Below, one piece after another: positions 1 through 5,728 of a stretch of DNA of 5,728 bases (positions are counted from its first letter, which is position 1; each line of letters opens with the position of its first letter). Source of the DNA: Thermoprotei archaeon (GTDB lineage: Archaea; Thermoproteota; Thermoprotei_A; Sulfolobales; Desulfurococcaceae); NCBI GenBank assembly GCA_003661825.1, contig QMWW01000076.1:1-5728 (forward strand), in the 5' to 3' direction. A model generated the notes under the pieces. That model was not told the DNA's origin. It saw only the letters and a list, made by a program, of their open reading frames with translations, and searched no databases. A program made the position numbers and the translations under genes.

Positions 1-1
1 A

Positions 2-535
2 GTAGAGATAGAGCTACTAGGCGAGCCTCCAGCAGATCTACCACAGGGTGTAGTAAACGTGAGCTCAATCTACAATATCGAGCTAGAGCTTTCCAGCAAA
101 GTAAACATCTCTGCTAAGCTATGGTACGATCCATCCGCGGTCCCGGCTGGTGCTACCATATACGTTGCACACTATACTGGTAGCGAGTGGGAACTATTAA
201 CACCTAGCAACATAGATGCTACAGTGGGCTACGTAGAAATAACACTAGCAGATCTGTCTCCGCTAGTTGCTGTAGCACGGTCCTCGGAGACAATGACGAC
301 TACGTATCATACAACCACTACCTCGCCTACACAGACAGCAACTAGTACACCAGTGATTACTACCGAGACTCCGACAACTTCTACACCTAAAACCACTATA
401 CCTACTACAACCCAGAATACTACCGAGGGAGCTGGAGAAGCGCCTATGCAGAACGGTACGCTGGCTTTAGTATCTATAGTAGTGGCTGTAGCCATAATAG
501 CTATGATCTTCCTCGCTTTCGGGAAGAGAAGCTAA
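2..535 (+). CDS. Cell-surface protein, C-terminal part (beta domain, Thr-rich stalk, membrane anchor); 5' end outside the window
   Basis: The frame is open from base 2 without a stop, so the GTG at 59 is probably internal and the gene begins before the window; 177 residues are visible. The first ~95 residues alternate in a beta-sandwich pattern ending in a 'LSPLVAVA' strand, a form seen at the end of Ig-like domains in prokaryotic surface proteins. Residues ~96-140 are almost all Thr, Pro and Ser, a typical stalk that is probably O-glycosylated. Several N-x-S/T sequons (NVS, NIS, NTT, NGT) suggest N-glycosylation too. Residues ~154-173 form one hydrophobic helix followed by GKRS, so the chain would lie outside the cell with a short basic tail inside. 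This layout fits S-layer-associated proteins, secreted binding proteins or surface proteases of Thermoprotei. The functional domain lies upstream, so the activity cannot be named. Confidence 0.75.
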   Translation, partial: VEIELLGEPPADLPQGVVNVSSIYNIELELSSKVNISAKLWYDPSAVPAGATIYVAHYTGSEWELLTPSNIDATVGYVEITLADLSPLVAVARSSETMTTTYHTTTTSPTQTATSTPVITTETPTTSTPKTTIPTTTQNTTEGAGEAPMQNGTLALVSIVVAVAIIAMIFLAFGKRS

Positions 536-547
536 AAGAACAAGGAA

Positions 548-562
548 TATTTTATTGAAAAA
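548..562. terminator. Convergent T-rich termination region
   Basis: The 67 bases between the two convergent stop codons hold a T-rich stretch on the + strand (TATTTTATT, 548-556), 13 nt after the surface-protein stop, and a T5 run on the - strand (558-562), about 40 nt after the stop of the BioD/DRTGG gene. Archaeal RNA polymerase terminates at such T-runs without needing a hairpin, and no strong hairpin is visible here. The assignment is inferred from position and composition. Confidence 0.4.
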
Positions 563-602
563 CTCTTCTCTACATTTTGCTCTCCTATCCCTGCTTTCAG
601 CG

Positions 603-1670
603 CTATAGATCTAGGAGTTCTCTCCACTTGATCTCGGTATCTACTACCTCTAATATTTCCTTCTCTTTAGCTTTAAGTGAGTCAGCGGTAACTATTGCTT
701 GAACTTCTCTAAGCTTTTCTACAGTAGTATAGGTATCGTATGGAACTAGTAGTAGTGGTATACCTATCTCTCTAGCTTTAACTAGTACGCCTGTAGTTGG
801 GTAGAGGTTACCTGTCAGTATTACTACGCTCGGCTTAGTTCCAAGCGCTTGCATAATCAGGTCTGTTCTATCCCCTCCAGTTATTATAGCTGCGTTTATA
901 GCTCTCCTCAGCCATCTAAGAGCAGCTTCAGGGCTCATAGCTCCTATCAATATGTCTTCGACCATGTTGTTAAGGTACTCCTTACCCTCTAGCACTTCGG
1001 CGTTAAGGGCTTCAACGATATCTTTCACCGTAGGCGCTATTAGCCTAGGTCTCTCGGTAACTATACCGTATATCCTTACACCGTTTTTCTCGATCTCCGG
1101 CGCTATTAAGCTCTCAATCCTCTTAGCGTAGAACACGGGTACGTTATTTATTATTACACCATCAAGCCTCTTCTCGGTATAGCCGAAGTAGCACTTGTAC
1201 AGATTGACCCGATCAACGATCTCGTCTACTATCTCTCTACCCTTGGCATCGGCTATGTACACGGTTTTAGCGTCAAGCATTTCCGCTATCTGGGTAGCTC
1301 CTAAGCCTAAGCTGGTGAAAGCCTCTGGAGGAGAATACCCCTCTACTATGACAACGTCTTTATCGCTACTTACTCTCTCAAAGCTCTCCCTTATCTTCTT
1401 CTTCACGTTCTCTACGCCTTCTTTGAGCTCTAAGTAGCTCCTAGAGACTAGTATAGGAGATAAATCCTCTAGAGGTTCTCTCAAGCTAAGCGCTTCCTTG
1501 ATAGCCGCGGCATCTGGATCAATGTATTTCGTTGAGGGAAGCCTATACCTAGCCTTAGCGATCGGCTTGAAGTAGCCTACTTTCAACCCATTCATAGAGA
1601 GCTTCTTTAGGAGACCGAATATGAGGAGGGTTTTACCCCTCTCGCCTATAACGAGAACTGTTTTAACCAA
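603..1670 (-). CDS. BioD-like/DRTGG-domain protein (phosphotransacetylase N-terminal-type, COG0857-like)
   Basis: A 355-residue protein. Residues 1-~200 form a BioD/CobQ-like P-loop domain: a first strand and loop (VLVIGERGKT, residues 5-14), 'VGYFKPI' with the Lys typical of dethiobiotin-synthetase-like folds (K35), 'VVIVEG' (E110), 'VYIADAKG' (~137-144) and 'GVIINNVP' (171-178). Residues ~200-325 match a DRTGG domain: 'GGDRTD' (265-270), 'VVILTG' (282-287) and 'IPLLLVPYDTYTT' (304-316). This is the arrangement of the N-terminal half of long bacterial phosphotransacetylases, but the Pta catalytic domain is absent, as in archaeal stand-alone members. The P-loop has only two residues between its glycines, shorter than GxxxxGK[T/S]. 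The start is TTG at 1670, preceded by a GAGGTG Shine-Dalgarno-like site 8 nt upstream; an in-frame TGA, which is the acd stop, blocks any longer start. It lies 12 nt after acd, so it is probably co-transcribed. The role is unknown; a nucleotide-sensing or accessory function for ACD is inference. Confidence 0.85.
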   Translation of the reverse strand: MVKTVLVIGERGKTLLIFGLLKKLSMNGLKVGYFKPIAKARYRLPSTKYIDPDAAAIKEALSLREPLEDLSPILVSRSYLELKEGVENVKKKIRESFERVSSDKDVVIVEGYSPPEAFTSLGLGATQIAEMLDAKTVYIADAKGREIVDEIVDRVNLYKCYFGYTEKRLDGVIINNVPVFYAKRIESLIAPEIEKNGVRIYGIVTERPRLIAPTVKDIVEALNAEVLEGKEYLNNMVEDILIGAMSPEAALRWLRRAINAAIITGGDRTDLIMQALGTKPSVVILTGNLYPTTGVLVKAREIGIPLLLVPYDTYTTVEKLREVQAIVTADSLKAKEKEILEVVDTEIKWRELLDL

Positions 1671-1682
1671 TGTATATGCACC

Positions 1683-3803
1683 TCAAGATACAACTACTTT
1701 AACATCTATGGCTAAACTCCCTACACCCTCATCATAGACGAAGAGAGGATTAATATCCATTTCGACTATATCTGGGATATCGGTTACAAGCTTGCTGACT
1801 CTAAGCAGTATGTTTATAACCGATCCTATATCTGCTGGAGGAGATCCCCTATATCCTCTGAGCAGTTGATAGGCCTTAGTATCTCTTATCATCTCCCTCG
1901 CTTCGTGAAGCGATAACGGGGCTAGCCTGAACGAGACGTCTTTAAACAGCTCGGTGTATACGCCTCCGAGTCCAAACATTACGAGAGGGCCGAAGATAGG
2001 ATCTCTAGAGACACCGACTATTACCTCTCTACCCTTAGGAGCCATCTTCTGCACAGCTACTCCATAGATCCTAGCGTTAGGCGCATACCTGTACACGTTA
2101 GCTATTATGGTCTTGAATGCTTCTCTCACTTCCTTCTCAGATTCAACGCCCGTTATAACTCCTCCTATATCGGTTTTATGCAGTATATCTGGCGAAGCTA
2201 TCTTCAGGACAACAGGGTATCCAAGGTTTTCAGCTATCCTCACTGCTTCGTCCTCGGAAGTAGCTAGCTTGGTCGGTACTACTGGTATCCCGTAGCTTCT
2301 AACTAGGTCCTTTGCCTCGGTCTCTATTAGTACGCGGCGCTTATCTCTCCGTGCTTTCTCTATTATGGAGAGAGCCATATATTTATCAGTATCGTATATC
2401 TCCACTCTCTCCATAATCTTTTCGACATACTCCTTGAGCTCTCTGTACTTGCAGAGACCAAATAGTGCTGTAACAGCCCCTTCCGGCATATCGTAGACGG
2501 GGATACCGCTCTCTAGTAGAACCTTCTTTGCTTCCTCGACTTTCTCGCCACCCATGAATACCGCTATAACGGGCTTATATGGGTGCTTCCTGCTAAGCTC
2601 TGCGATAGCCTTAGCGGTTTCAACGGGTTCTGTCATAGCCTGCGGTGTTAGTGCTACGATCACTCCATCAACGCTTGAGTCTCCGAGTAAGACTTCGATG
2701 GCTTTCCTGTACCTATCGGCTCTAGCGTCTCCTAGGACGTCGACTGGATTGTATATCGCTGCTTGAGGAGGCATGGAAGATCTCAAGTACTCTATAGCGT
2801 GTTTAGAGAGCTGTGCTAGTTTAAGCCCTCTCTTTAGCACGAAGTCGGAGATAAGCACACCTACGCCTCCAGCGTTAGTTATTACTCCTACCCTGTTCCC
2901 TACAGGTACTGGCTGGCTACTGAAAGCTATGGCCATGTCGAATAGCTCTGAGAGGCTGCTAACCATTAGAACCCCTGTCTTCCTAAGCGCAGCTCTTAGA
3001 GCGGCTGCACTACCCATCATAGCGCCTGTATGGCTCATAGCAGCTCTTGCACCAGCCTCCGTTATGCCTCCCTTAATGAGGACAACGGGCTTCCTCTGCG
3101 AAACCCTTGAAGCTACTTCTACGAACCTCCTACCATCTTCGATCGACTCTAGGTACAGCAGTATAACGCTAGTGTTGGGATCCTCCTCTAGCGCTTCTAG
3201 AAAGTCTACCTCGCTTAAGTCGGCTTTATTCCCAAGGCTTACTATCCTTGAGAACCCTATGCCCCTCTTAACAGACCAGTCGAGTATAGCTGCTAGGAGA
3301 GCGCCGCTCTGCGATATAAACGAAATATTGCCTCTCTTTGGTAGAGTAGCTGCAAACGCAGCATTCAGGGGGGTATGGAGATCCATTATACCGAGGCAGT
3401 TGGGTCCTACAACCCTTATACCATACCTCCTCGCAGCTTCCACGAGCTTCTTCTCCCTCTCGATACCCTCGCCACCCACTTCTTTAAAGCCAGCGCTTAT
3501 CACGACGGCGTACTTAATTCCCGCTCTACCACAGTCTTCGAGTACGCTTGGTACAGCTGGTGCTGGTATAGCTATGACAGCTAGGTCTACATCATCCGGT
3601 ATCTCCTTAACGGACTTGTACGCTTTTAGCCCGAGGATCTTATCTGCTTTCGGATTAACGGGGTATACTTTGCCCTTGAACCCTGCCTCTACTATGTTCT
3701 TAAGGACAACATGACCTACTTTATGCGGTTCCCGGGAGGCGCCGATAACGGCTACTGATCTCGGCTTGAACATCCCTTCAAGCTTTCTACTATCCCTGCC
3801 CAT
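1683..3803 (-). CDS. acdA: Acetyl/acyl-CoA synthetase (NDP-forming), fused alpha-beta chain
   Basis: A 706-residue protein covering both ACD subunits in one chain. The alpha part holds a CoA-binding Rossmann domain ('SVAVIGAS' 16-23, 'VYPVNPKA' 46-53, 'VVGPNCLGI' 131-139) and two succinyl-CoA-ligase-like domains ('FISQSGAL' 162-169; 'GVITNAGGVGV' 306-316). The beta part is an ATP-grasp domain from ~485 to the end ('YPVVLKIASPDILHKTDIGG' 529-548; 'MFGLGGVYTELFKD' 609-622; 'EMDINPLFV' 681-689). Catalytic residues known for the family are all present: the phosphorylated His (H258 in 'SHTGA'), a likely partner Glu (E219 in 'LYLESIEDG') and the beta-subunit His of the phosphate relay (H542 in 'LHKTD'). 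The cytosolic reaction is acyl-CoA + ADP + Pi to acid + CoA + ATP, the usual archaeal route for energy conservation from acetyl-CoA or from acyl-CoAs of amino-acid breakdown. The ATG at 3803 is chosen because a TGA lies in frame 9 nt upstream; Met11 is possible but leaves little before the Rossmann strand. Substrate is undetermined: acetate, branched or aryl acids, or 4-hydroxybutyrate. Confidence 0.93.
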   Translation of the reverse strand: MGRDSRKLEGMFKPRSVAVIGASREPHKVGHVVLKNIVEAGFKGKVYPVNPKADKILGLKAYKSVKEIPDDVDLAVIAIPAPAVPSVLEDCGRAGIKYAVVISAGFKEVGGEGIEREKKLVEAARRYGIRVVGPNCLGIMDLHTPLNAAFAATLPKRGNISFISQSGALLAAILDWSVKRGIGFSRIVSLGNKADLSEVDFLEALEEDPNTSVILLYLESIEDGRRFVEVASRVSQRKPVVLIKGGITEAGARAAMSHTGAMMGSAAALRAALRKTGVLMVSSLSELFDMAIAFSSQPVPVGNRVGVITNAGGVGVLISDFVLKRGLKLAQLSKHAIEYLRSSMPPQAAIYNPVDVLGDARADRYRKAIEVLLGDSSVDGVIVALTPQAMTEPVETAKAIAELSRKHPYKPVIAVFMGGEKVEEAKKVLLESGIPVYDMPEGAVTALFGLCKYRELKEYVEKIMERVEIYDTDKYMALSIIEKARRDKRRVLIETEAKDLVRSYGIPVVPTKLATSEDEAVRIAENLGYPVVLKIASPDILHKTDIGGVITGVESEKEVREAFKTIIANVYRYAPNARIYGVAVQKMAPKGREVIVGVSRDPIFGPLVMFGLGGVYTELFKDVSFRLAPLSLHEAREMIRDTKAYQLLRGYRGSPPADIGSVINILLRVSKLVTDIPDIVEMDINPLFVYDEGVGSLAIDVKVVVS

Positions 3804-3837
3804 GGCTCTTCAACCACACCGCTTCCAAGACTAAATC

Positions 3838-4252
3838 CTATAACCTTGTAGAAGTTTTTATTTTTTCTAAAAGCGACATATGCAAAGCCCAGATCCTAGG
3901 TGGCTTAGTGGCTATTAACCCGCTAGCAAATTCTATTAGAGCAGATAGAAACACTAAAGCACTATACCCAAGGAAGGGTATTAATGCTCCAGCCGCTGAT
4001 CCTAACGATTACGGGATCCCCTATATAGGTACCTATTCCCTGGAGAATAGGTGCAACAGCCACAGCGAGCGGAGGATCTCTGGGGAAGCACTATACCAGT
4101 ACTTAAACAACGATGCCTAACAAAGAGTACGCAAGGCTCCACCCAGTAAGGTATACGCATAAGCACAGGGCTGTCCAGTACACTCCGCATCCACTAAGAA
4201 CTAGGCTCAGCTCCCTAATACCTAGGGAAGTAGAGCGTGCTCTAAGAGCTTC
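3838..4252 (-). pseudogene. Decayed multi-pass membrane protein, probably MFS transporter
   Basis: No intact ORF exists here, but three - strand frames in succession read like one membrane protein. Fragment 1 (4252-4106) gives 'IEALRARSTSLGIRELSLVL' and then a hydrophobic segment with 'VYWTALCLCVYLTGWSLAY', ending at a TAA. Fragment 2 (4090-3998, another frame) gives 'PLAVAVAPILQGIGTYIGDP', closely resembling the MFS helix-10 region (alqGiGtalgdP). Fragment 3 (4008-3841, third frame) gives 'SLGSAAGALIPFLGYSALVF' followed by a second hydrophobic run ending 'ASGLIATKPP', the usual shape of the last two MFS helices. The total is well under half of a normal ~400-residue MFS protein, so large deletions must accompany the frameshifts. 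The frame ends at TAG 3840-3838, 34 nt before acd. The MFS assignment rests on pattern only; another 10-12-helix carrier family is possible. The junction with the upstream corrinoid remnant (~4250-4300) is uncertain. Confidence 0.5.
3852..3874 (-). promoter_or_regulatory. Candidate TATA/BRE promoter for the acd operon
   Basis: Read on the - strand, this AT-rich patch is GCTTTTAGAAAAAATAAAAACTT, centred about 60 nt before the acd ATG. It resembles a purine-rich BRE plus TATA element. A start about 25 nt downstream would give a leader of roughly 30 nt. The same bases lie in the last codons of the decayed transporter frame, so the AT-richness could be residual coding sequence. No experimental start is known. 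Confidence 0.3.
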
Positions 4253-4289
4253 TATAGGGTTATGGACAGAATAGAAGCGATGGAGGGCA

Positions 4290-4822
4290 TAGAAGCCAGT
4301 ATGCAGAGTAGCTTGTATTTGCCTAGAGTAGCGTATAGCCAGCGGATACTTGGGAAGCACTTATTCGGGGTAAGAGGGCCTCCTAGAAGAGCTAGAGCTC
4401 TACCTCTTTTCTCAGCCAGTATTGCTAGAGAGGTTAGCGACATATAGAGAGGTGTGAAAGCAGACGCTGAGCCAGCTACTTCAGTCAGCGTAATTGCTAT
4501 GTTCTTGCCTATATTGCATATATCTTCCTCCACAGTACCTATAACGAGGTTACCAACGGCTTCTCTAGCTTTACCAAGCTCTTTCAGCTTAGACCTGACT
4601 AGATCCAAGATCCCTCTAAGTATTTCTCCAGCCATAACGAATTCTGCCATAAAGAACTCTCCTTCCTCATATTTCTCTCCAATCTTTTTTGCAACTACTG
4701 CTAGTTCGTCTAGTATCTTTAGAGGGTTCTCGCCTGCTTCAAGCTCTTCTCCGTCATTCTAGAGCTTTCTCTTCGTTAAGCTCTAGAATGACGGGGAGGG
4801 ATTCTTCTCTAAGACCTAATAC
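4290..4822 (-). pseudogene. Decayed cobalamin-binding (corrinoid) methyl-carrier protein, MtaC/MttC-like
   Basis: Two - strand frames join into a corrinoid protein. Frame A (4822-4757) gives 'VLGLREESLPVILELNEEKA' then LE and a TGA (4756-4754), matching the first helix of the B12-binding_2 cap. Frame B (4758-4255) continues with 'LEAGENPLKILDELAVVAKK', 'IGEKYEEGEFFMAEFVMAGE', then 'LVIGTVEEDICNIGKNIAIT', the typical cap plus start of the Rossmann cobalamin domain of methyl-carrier proteins (consensus VIGTVEGDIHDIGKNIV). In the D-x-H-x-x-G motif the cobalt-ligating His is Cys (TGC, 4518-4516). After 'EVAG' about 28 residues (the 'F.VIDLGVDVP' region) are missing, and the frame resumes near 'SAFTPLYMS'. 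'LLGGPLTP' (~4386-4363) matches the GGAPVT motif, after which the C-terminus is out of frame. No credible start codon is seen near 4822; the ATG at 4650 would cut off the first cap helices. The parent would carry methyl groups between a substrate-specific methyltransferase and an acceptor; which substrate is not readable. Confidence 0.75.
4751..4794. repeat. 17-bp perfect inverted repeat with 10-nt loop
   Basis: The arms 4751-4767 (CCGTCATTCTAGAGCTT) and 4778-4794 (AAGCTCTAGAATGACGG) are exact reverse complements, separated by TCTCTTCGTT. In + strand RNA the stem could extend outward to ~4745/4800 with three G-U pairs. It lies within the first cap helices of the corrinoid pseudogene, and its inner frame (VILEL...KALE) is still recognisable as coding. 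The frameshift of that pseudogene falls inside arm 4751-4767. It is not followed by a T-run on either strand, so it is not an obvious terminator. Confidence 0.9.
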
Positions 4823-4859
4823 CTACTGCTCTACGGCTAGTATAGTATATGCTAGTATG

Positions 4860-4910
4860 AATAAGCTTATAGTTGTTCTAGTGGAGCGTAATTGCTATTA
4901 GTGCTTTACA
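4860..4910 (+). promoter_or_regulatory. Candidate promoter region of the DUF3786 gene
   Basis: Two weak TATA-like patches lie upstream of the ATG at 4948: CTTATA (4866-4871) and GCTTTACA (4903-4910). They would give leaders of roughly 50 and 15 nt respectively. Neither has a convincing BRE, so the call rests mainly on position: the gene is the first on its strand after a divergent region. Confidence 0.2.
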
Positions 4911-4947
4911 CAAAGATACACTACTGTACCGCGTAAAGGTGTTTATA

Positions 4948-5604
4948 ATGGGTTTTTCAGGCTCTAGTTGGTGGCGTGAAAAGTGGGCTTGGGAAAACGT
5001 AAAGAACGTTATAAATACTCTTCCAGGGAGACTGGGGTTTTCAGAGGGAAATGAGCTTAGGTTTTTTAGGCTAAGGCTAAGCCTTGCGGACGGATCGGTA
5101 TATGACGAAATCCTCGAGAGGTATTTAACCGATAGAGAAAAGTATGGATTGTACTTCATACTAACCCAGTACGCTAAAGCCGAGAAAGACGTGGGAGAGT
5201 ACAACGAGCCACTACCCCTAACGAGGATATGCCCGGCAATCCACTGCCCACTACTAAAGCGTAATACCAAAGCGTTTGAGGTAGTATTTGGGTATGAGCC
5301 AGAGCTCTTGTACAAAGCAGCTGAACCCTTTGAATATATCCCCGTAGACTACGGGGATGCAGCTGTAAAGATCTACGTATTACCGCGGGTTCCAATAACT
5401 ATAGGGGTATGGGCTGGAGAGGAGGGGATCCCTCCTTCAACTACTATACTCTTCGATAAATCGATAACTAATTATTTAGATTGCGAAGCAGCTACTACGC
5501 TCGCTGGAGCATCTCTCGCAAGACTAATTATATCGCTATCCAAGAGGGGGGCTAGTCTAGGAAAAGTAGACTATAAGTACTGCTACGCCTGTTCCGAAGG
5601 GTAG
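4948..5604 (+). CDS. DUF3786-family protein, function unknown
   Basis: A 218-residue soluble protein with no signal peptide or membrane helix. The ATG at 4948 is preferred over the GTG at 4939 because AAAGGTG (4935-4941) is a good ribosome site 6 nt before the ATG and would overlap the GTG. The C-terminal half carries what I recognise as the DUF3786 signature: 'YGDAAVKIYVLPRVPITIGV' (135-154), an acidic 'WAGEEGIPPSTTILFDKSIT' (155-174) and 'NYLDCEAATTLAG' (175-187), where the family usually has '.YLptEd'. An upstream 'RICPAIHCPLL' (93-103) and a terminal 'YCYAC' (211-215) place Cys at 95, 100, 212 and 215, possibly a metal or Fe-S site (inference); C179 is additional. Family members occur in anaerobic archaea and bacteria, often, from memory, near corrinoid or C1-metabolism genes, and here the gene is divergent from a corrinoid-protein remnant. 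No biochemical role can be assigned. Confidence 0.7.
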   Translation: MGFSGSSWWREKWAWENVKNVINTLPGRLGFSEGNELRFFRLRLSLADGSVYDEILERYLTDREKYGLYFILTQYAKAEKDVGEYNEPLPLTRICPAIHCPLLKRNTKAFEVVFGYEPELLYKAAEPFEYIPVDYGDAAVKIYVLPRVPITIGVWAGEEGIPPSTTILFDKSITNYLDCEAATTLAGASLARLIISLSKRGASLGKVDYKYCYACSEG

Positions 5605-5629
5605 CAGAAACACATACTAGAACCCAGGA

Positions 5630-5640
5630 TTTTACTTTTT
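5630..5640 (+). terminator. T-rich terminator after the DUF3786 gene
   Basis: TTTTACTTTTT begins 25 nt after the stop codon. It is typical of archaeal T-run termination and has no upstream hairpin. The remaining bases to the window edge hold no secure gene; short open stretches exist on both strands (- strand, in-frame to a TAA at 5680-5678; + strand from ~5669). Confidence 0.45.
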
Positions 5641-5728
5641 GTATCACAACCGTTGAAGAAGATCTAGTCTGGCGATCTTAACGCGTAGGATCAGGGAAAT
5701 AGGGTTTAGTCCAGGCCTGTCTTTCTAC

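Noticed and set aside
1195..1437. 80-codon + strand ORF opposite the BioD/DRTGG gene
   Set aside because: It is antisense to a conserved protein domain, Ser/Leu-rich, and has no motif or ribosome site.
2773..3714. Long + strand ORF (313 codons) opposite acd
   Set aside because: It lies wholly antisense to the well-supported alpha part of ACD, has no family-like motifs, and its length follows from the codon bias of the opposite strand.
3908..4120. 70-codon + strand ORF in the gap between acd and the divergent gene
   Set aside because: It is polar, without recognisable motifs, and is antisense to the transporter remnant, whose - strand frames are far more protein-like.
4252..4650. An intact 132-residue protein starting at the ATG 4650, with a first impression of a FlaJ/TadC-type secretion protein
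   Set aside because: The same frame continues upstream of the ATG with strong corrinoid-cap similarity, and the C-terminal part leaves the family frame. It is a fragment of a pseudogene, not a complete gene, and the hydrophobic patch explains the secretion-protein look.
4751..4794. The inverted repeat as a rho-independent-type terminator or insertion-sequence end
   Set aside because: There is no T-run after either arm, no transposase nearby, no flanking direct repeat, and the arms still encode corrinoid-protein residues.
1..5728. CRISPR array, tRNA, rRNA or defence genes
   Set aside because: No regularly spaced direct repeats, no tRNA-like cloverleaf and no Cas or defence motifs were seen on either strand.

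Overview
The window looks archaeal, most likely a hyperthermophilic crenarchaeote. Three observations point this way: a fused ADP-forming acyl-CoA synthetase followed by a stand-alone BioD/DRTGG protein, heavy use of AGA/AGG, ATA and CTA codons with TTG and GTG starts, and a surface protein with a Thr-rich stalk and a C-terminal membrane anchor. The genus cannot be named from the sequence alone.

Layout. (1) 2-535, + strand: the C-terminal part of a cell-surface protein (beta-rich domain, Thr/Pro stalk, membrane anchor), cut by the left edge. (2) 536-602: short convergent intergenic region with T-runs on both strands. (3) 3803-603, - strand: an intact two-gene operon, acd (fused alpha-beta NDP-forming acetyl/acyl-CoA synthetase) and, 12 nt later, a BioD-like plus DRTGG protein related to the N-terminal part of phosphotransacetylase. 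(4) 3838-4822, - strand: a stretch with no intact gene. Reading the three frames together shows two decayed genes. The upstream one is a cobalamin (corrinoid) methyl-carrier protein with a frameshift, an internal deletion and a Cys where the cobalt-ligating His should be. The downstream one is a multi-pass membrane protein, probably an MFS transporter, broken into three frames. A 17-bp perfect inverted repeat sits exactly at the corrinoid frameshift. (5) 4948-5604, + strand: an intact divergent gene of the DUF3786 type. (6) 5605-5728: a T-rich probable terminator and then edge sequence with no secure gene.

How it fits together. The corrinoid protein, the transporter, acd and the BioD/DRTGG gene all point the same way and may once have formed one transcription unit. 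The first two have decayed, while acd and its partner are intact and could now be read from an AT-rich promoter-like site in the tail of the dead transporter gene. ACD converts acyl-CoA, ADP and phosphate to acid, CoA and ATP. The BioD/DRTGG partner has a nucleotide-binding fold but no phosphotransacetylase catalytic domain, so a regulatory or accessory role is plausible. The DUF3786 gene may be a survivor of the same lost corrinoid-dependent function, or may do something independent of it.
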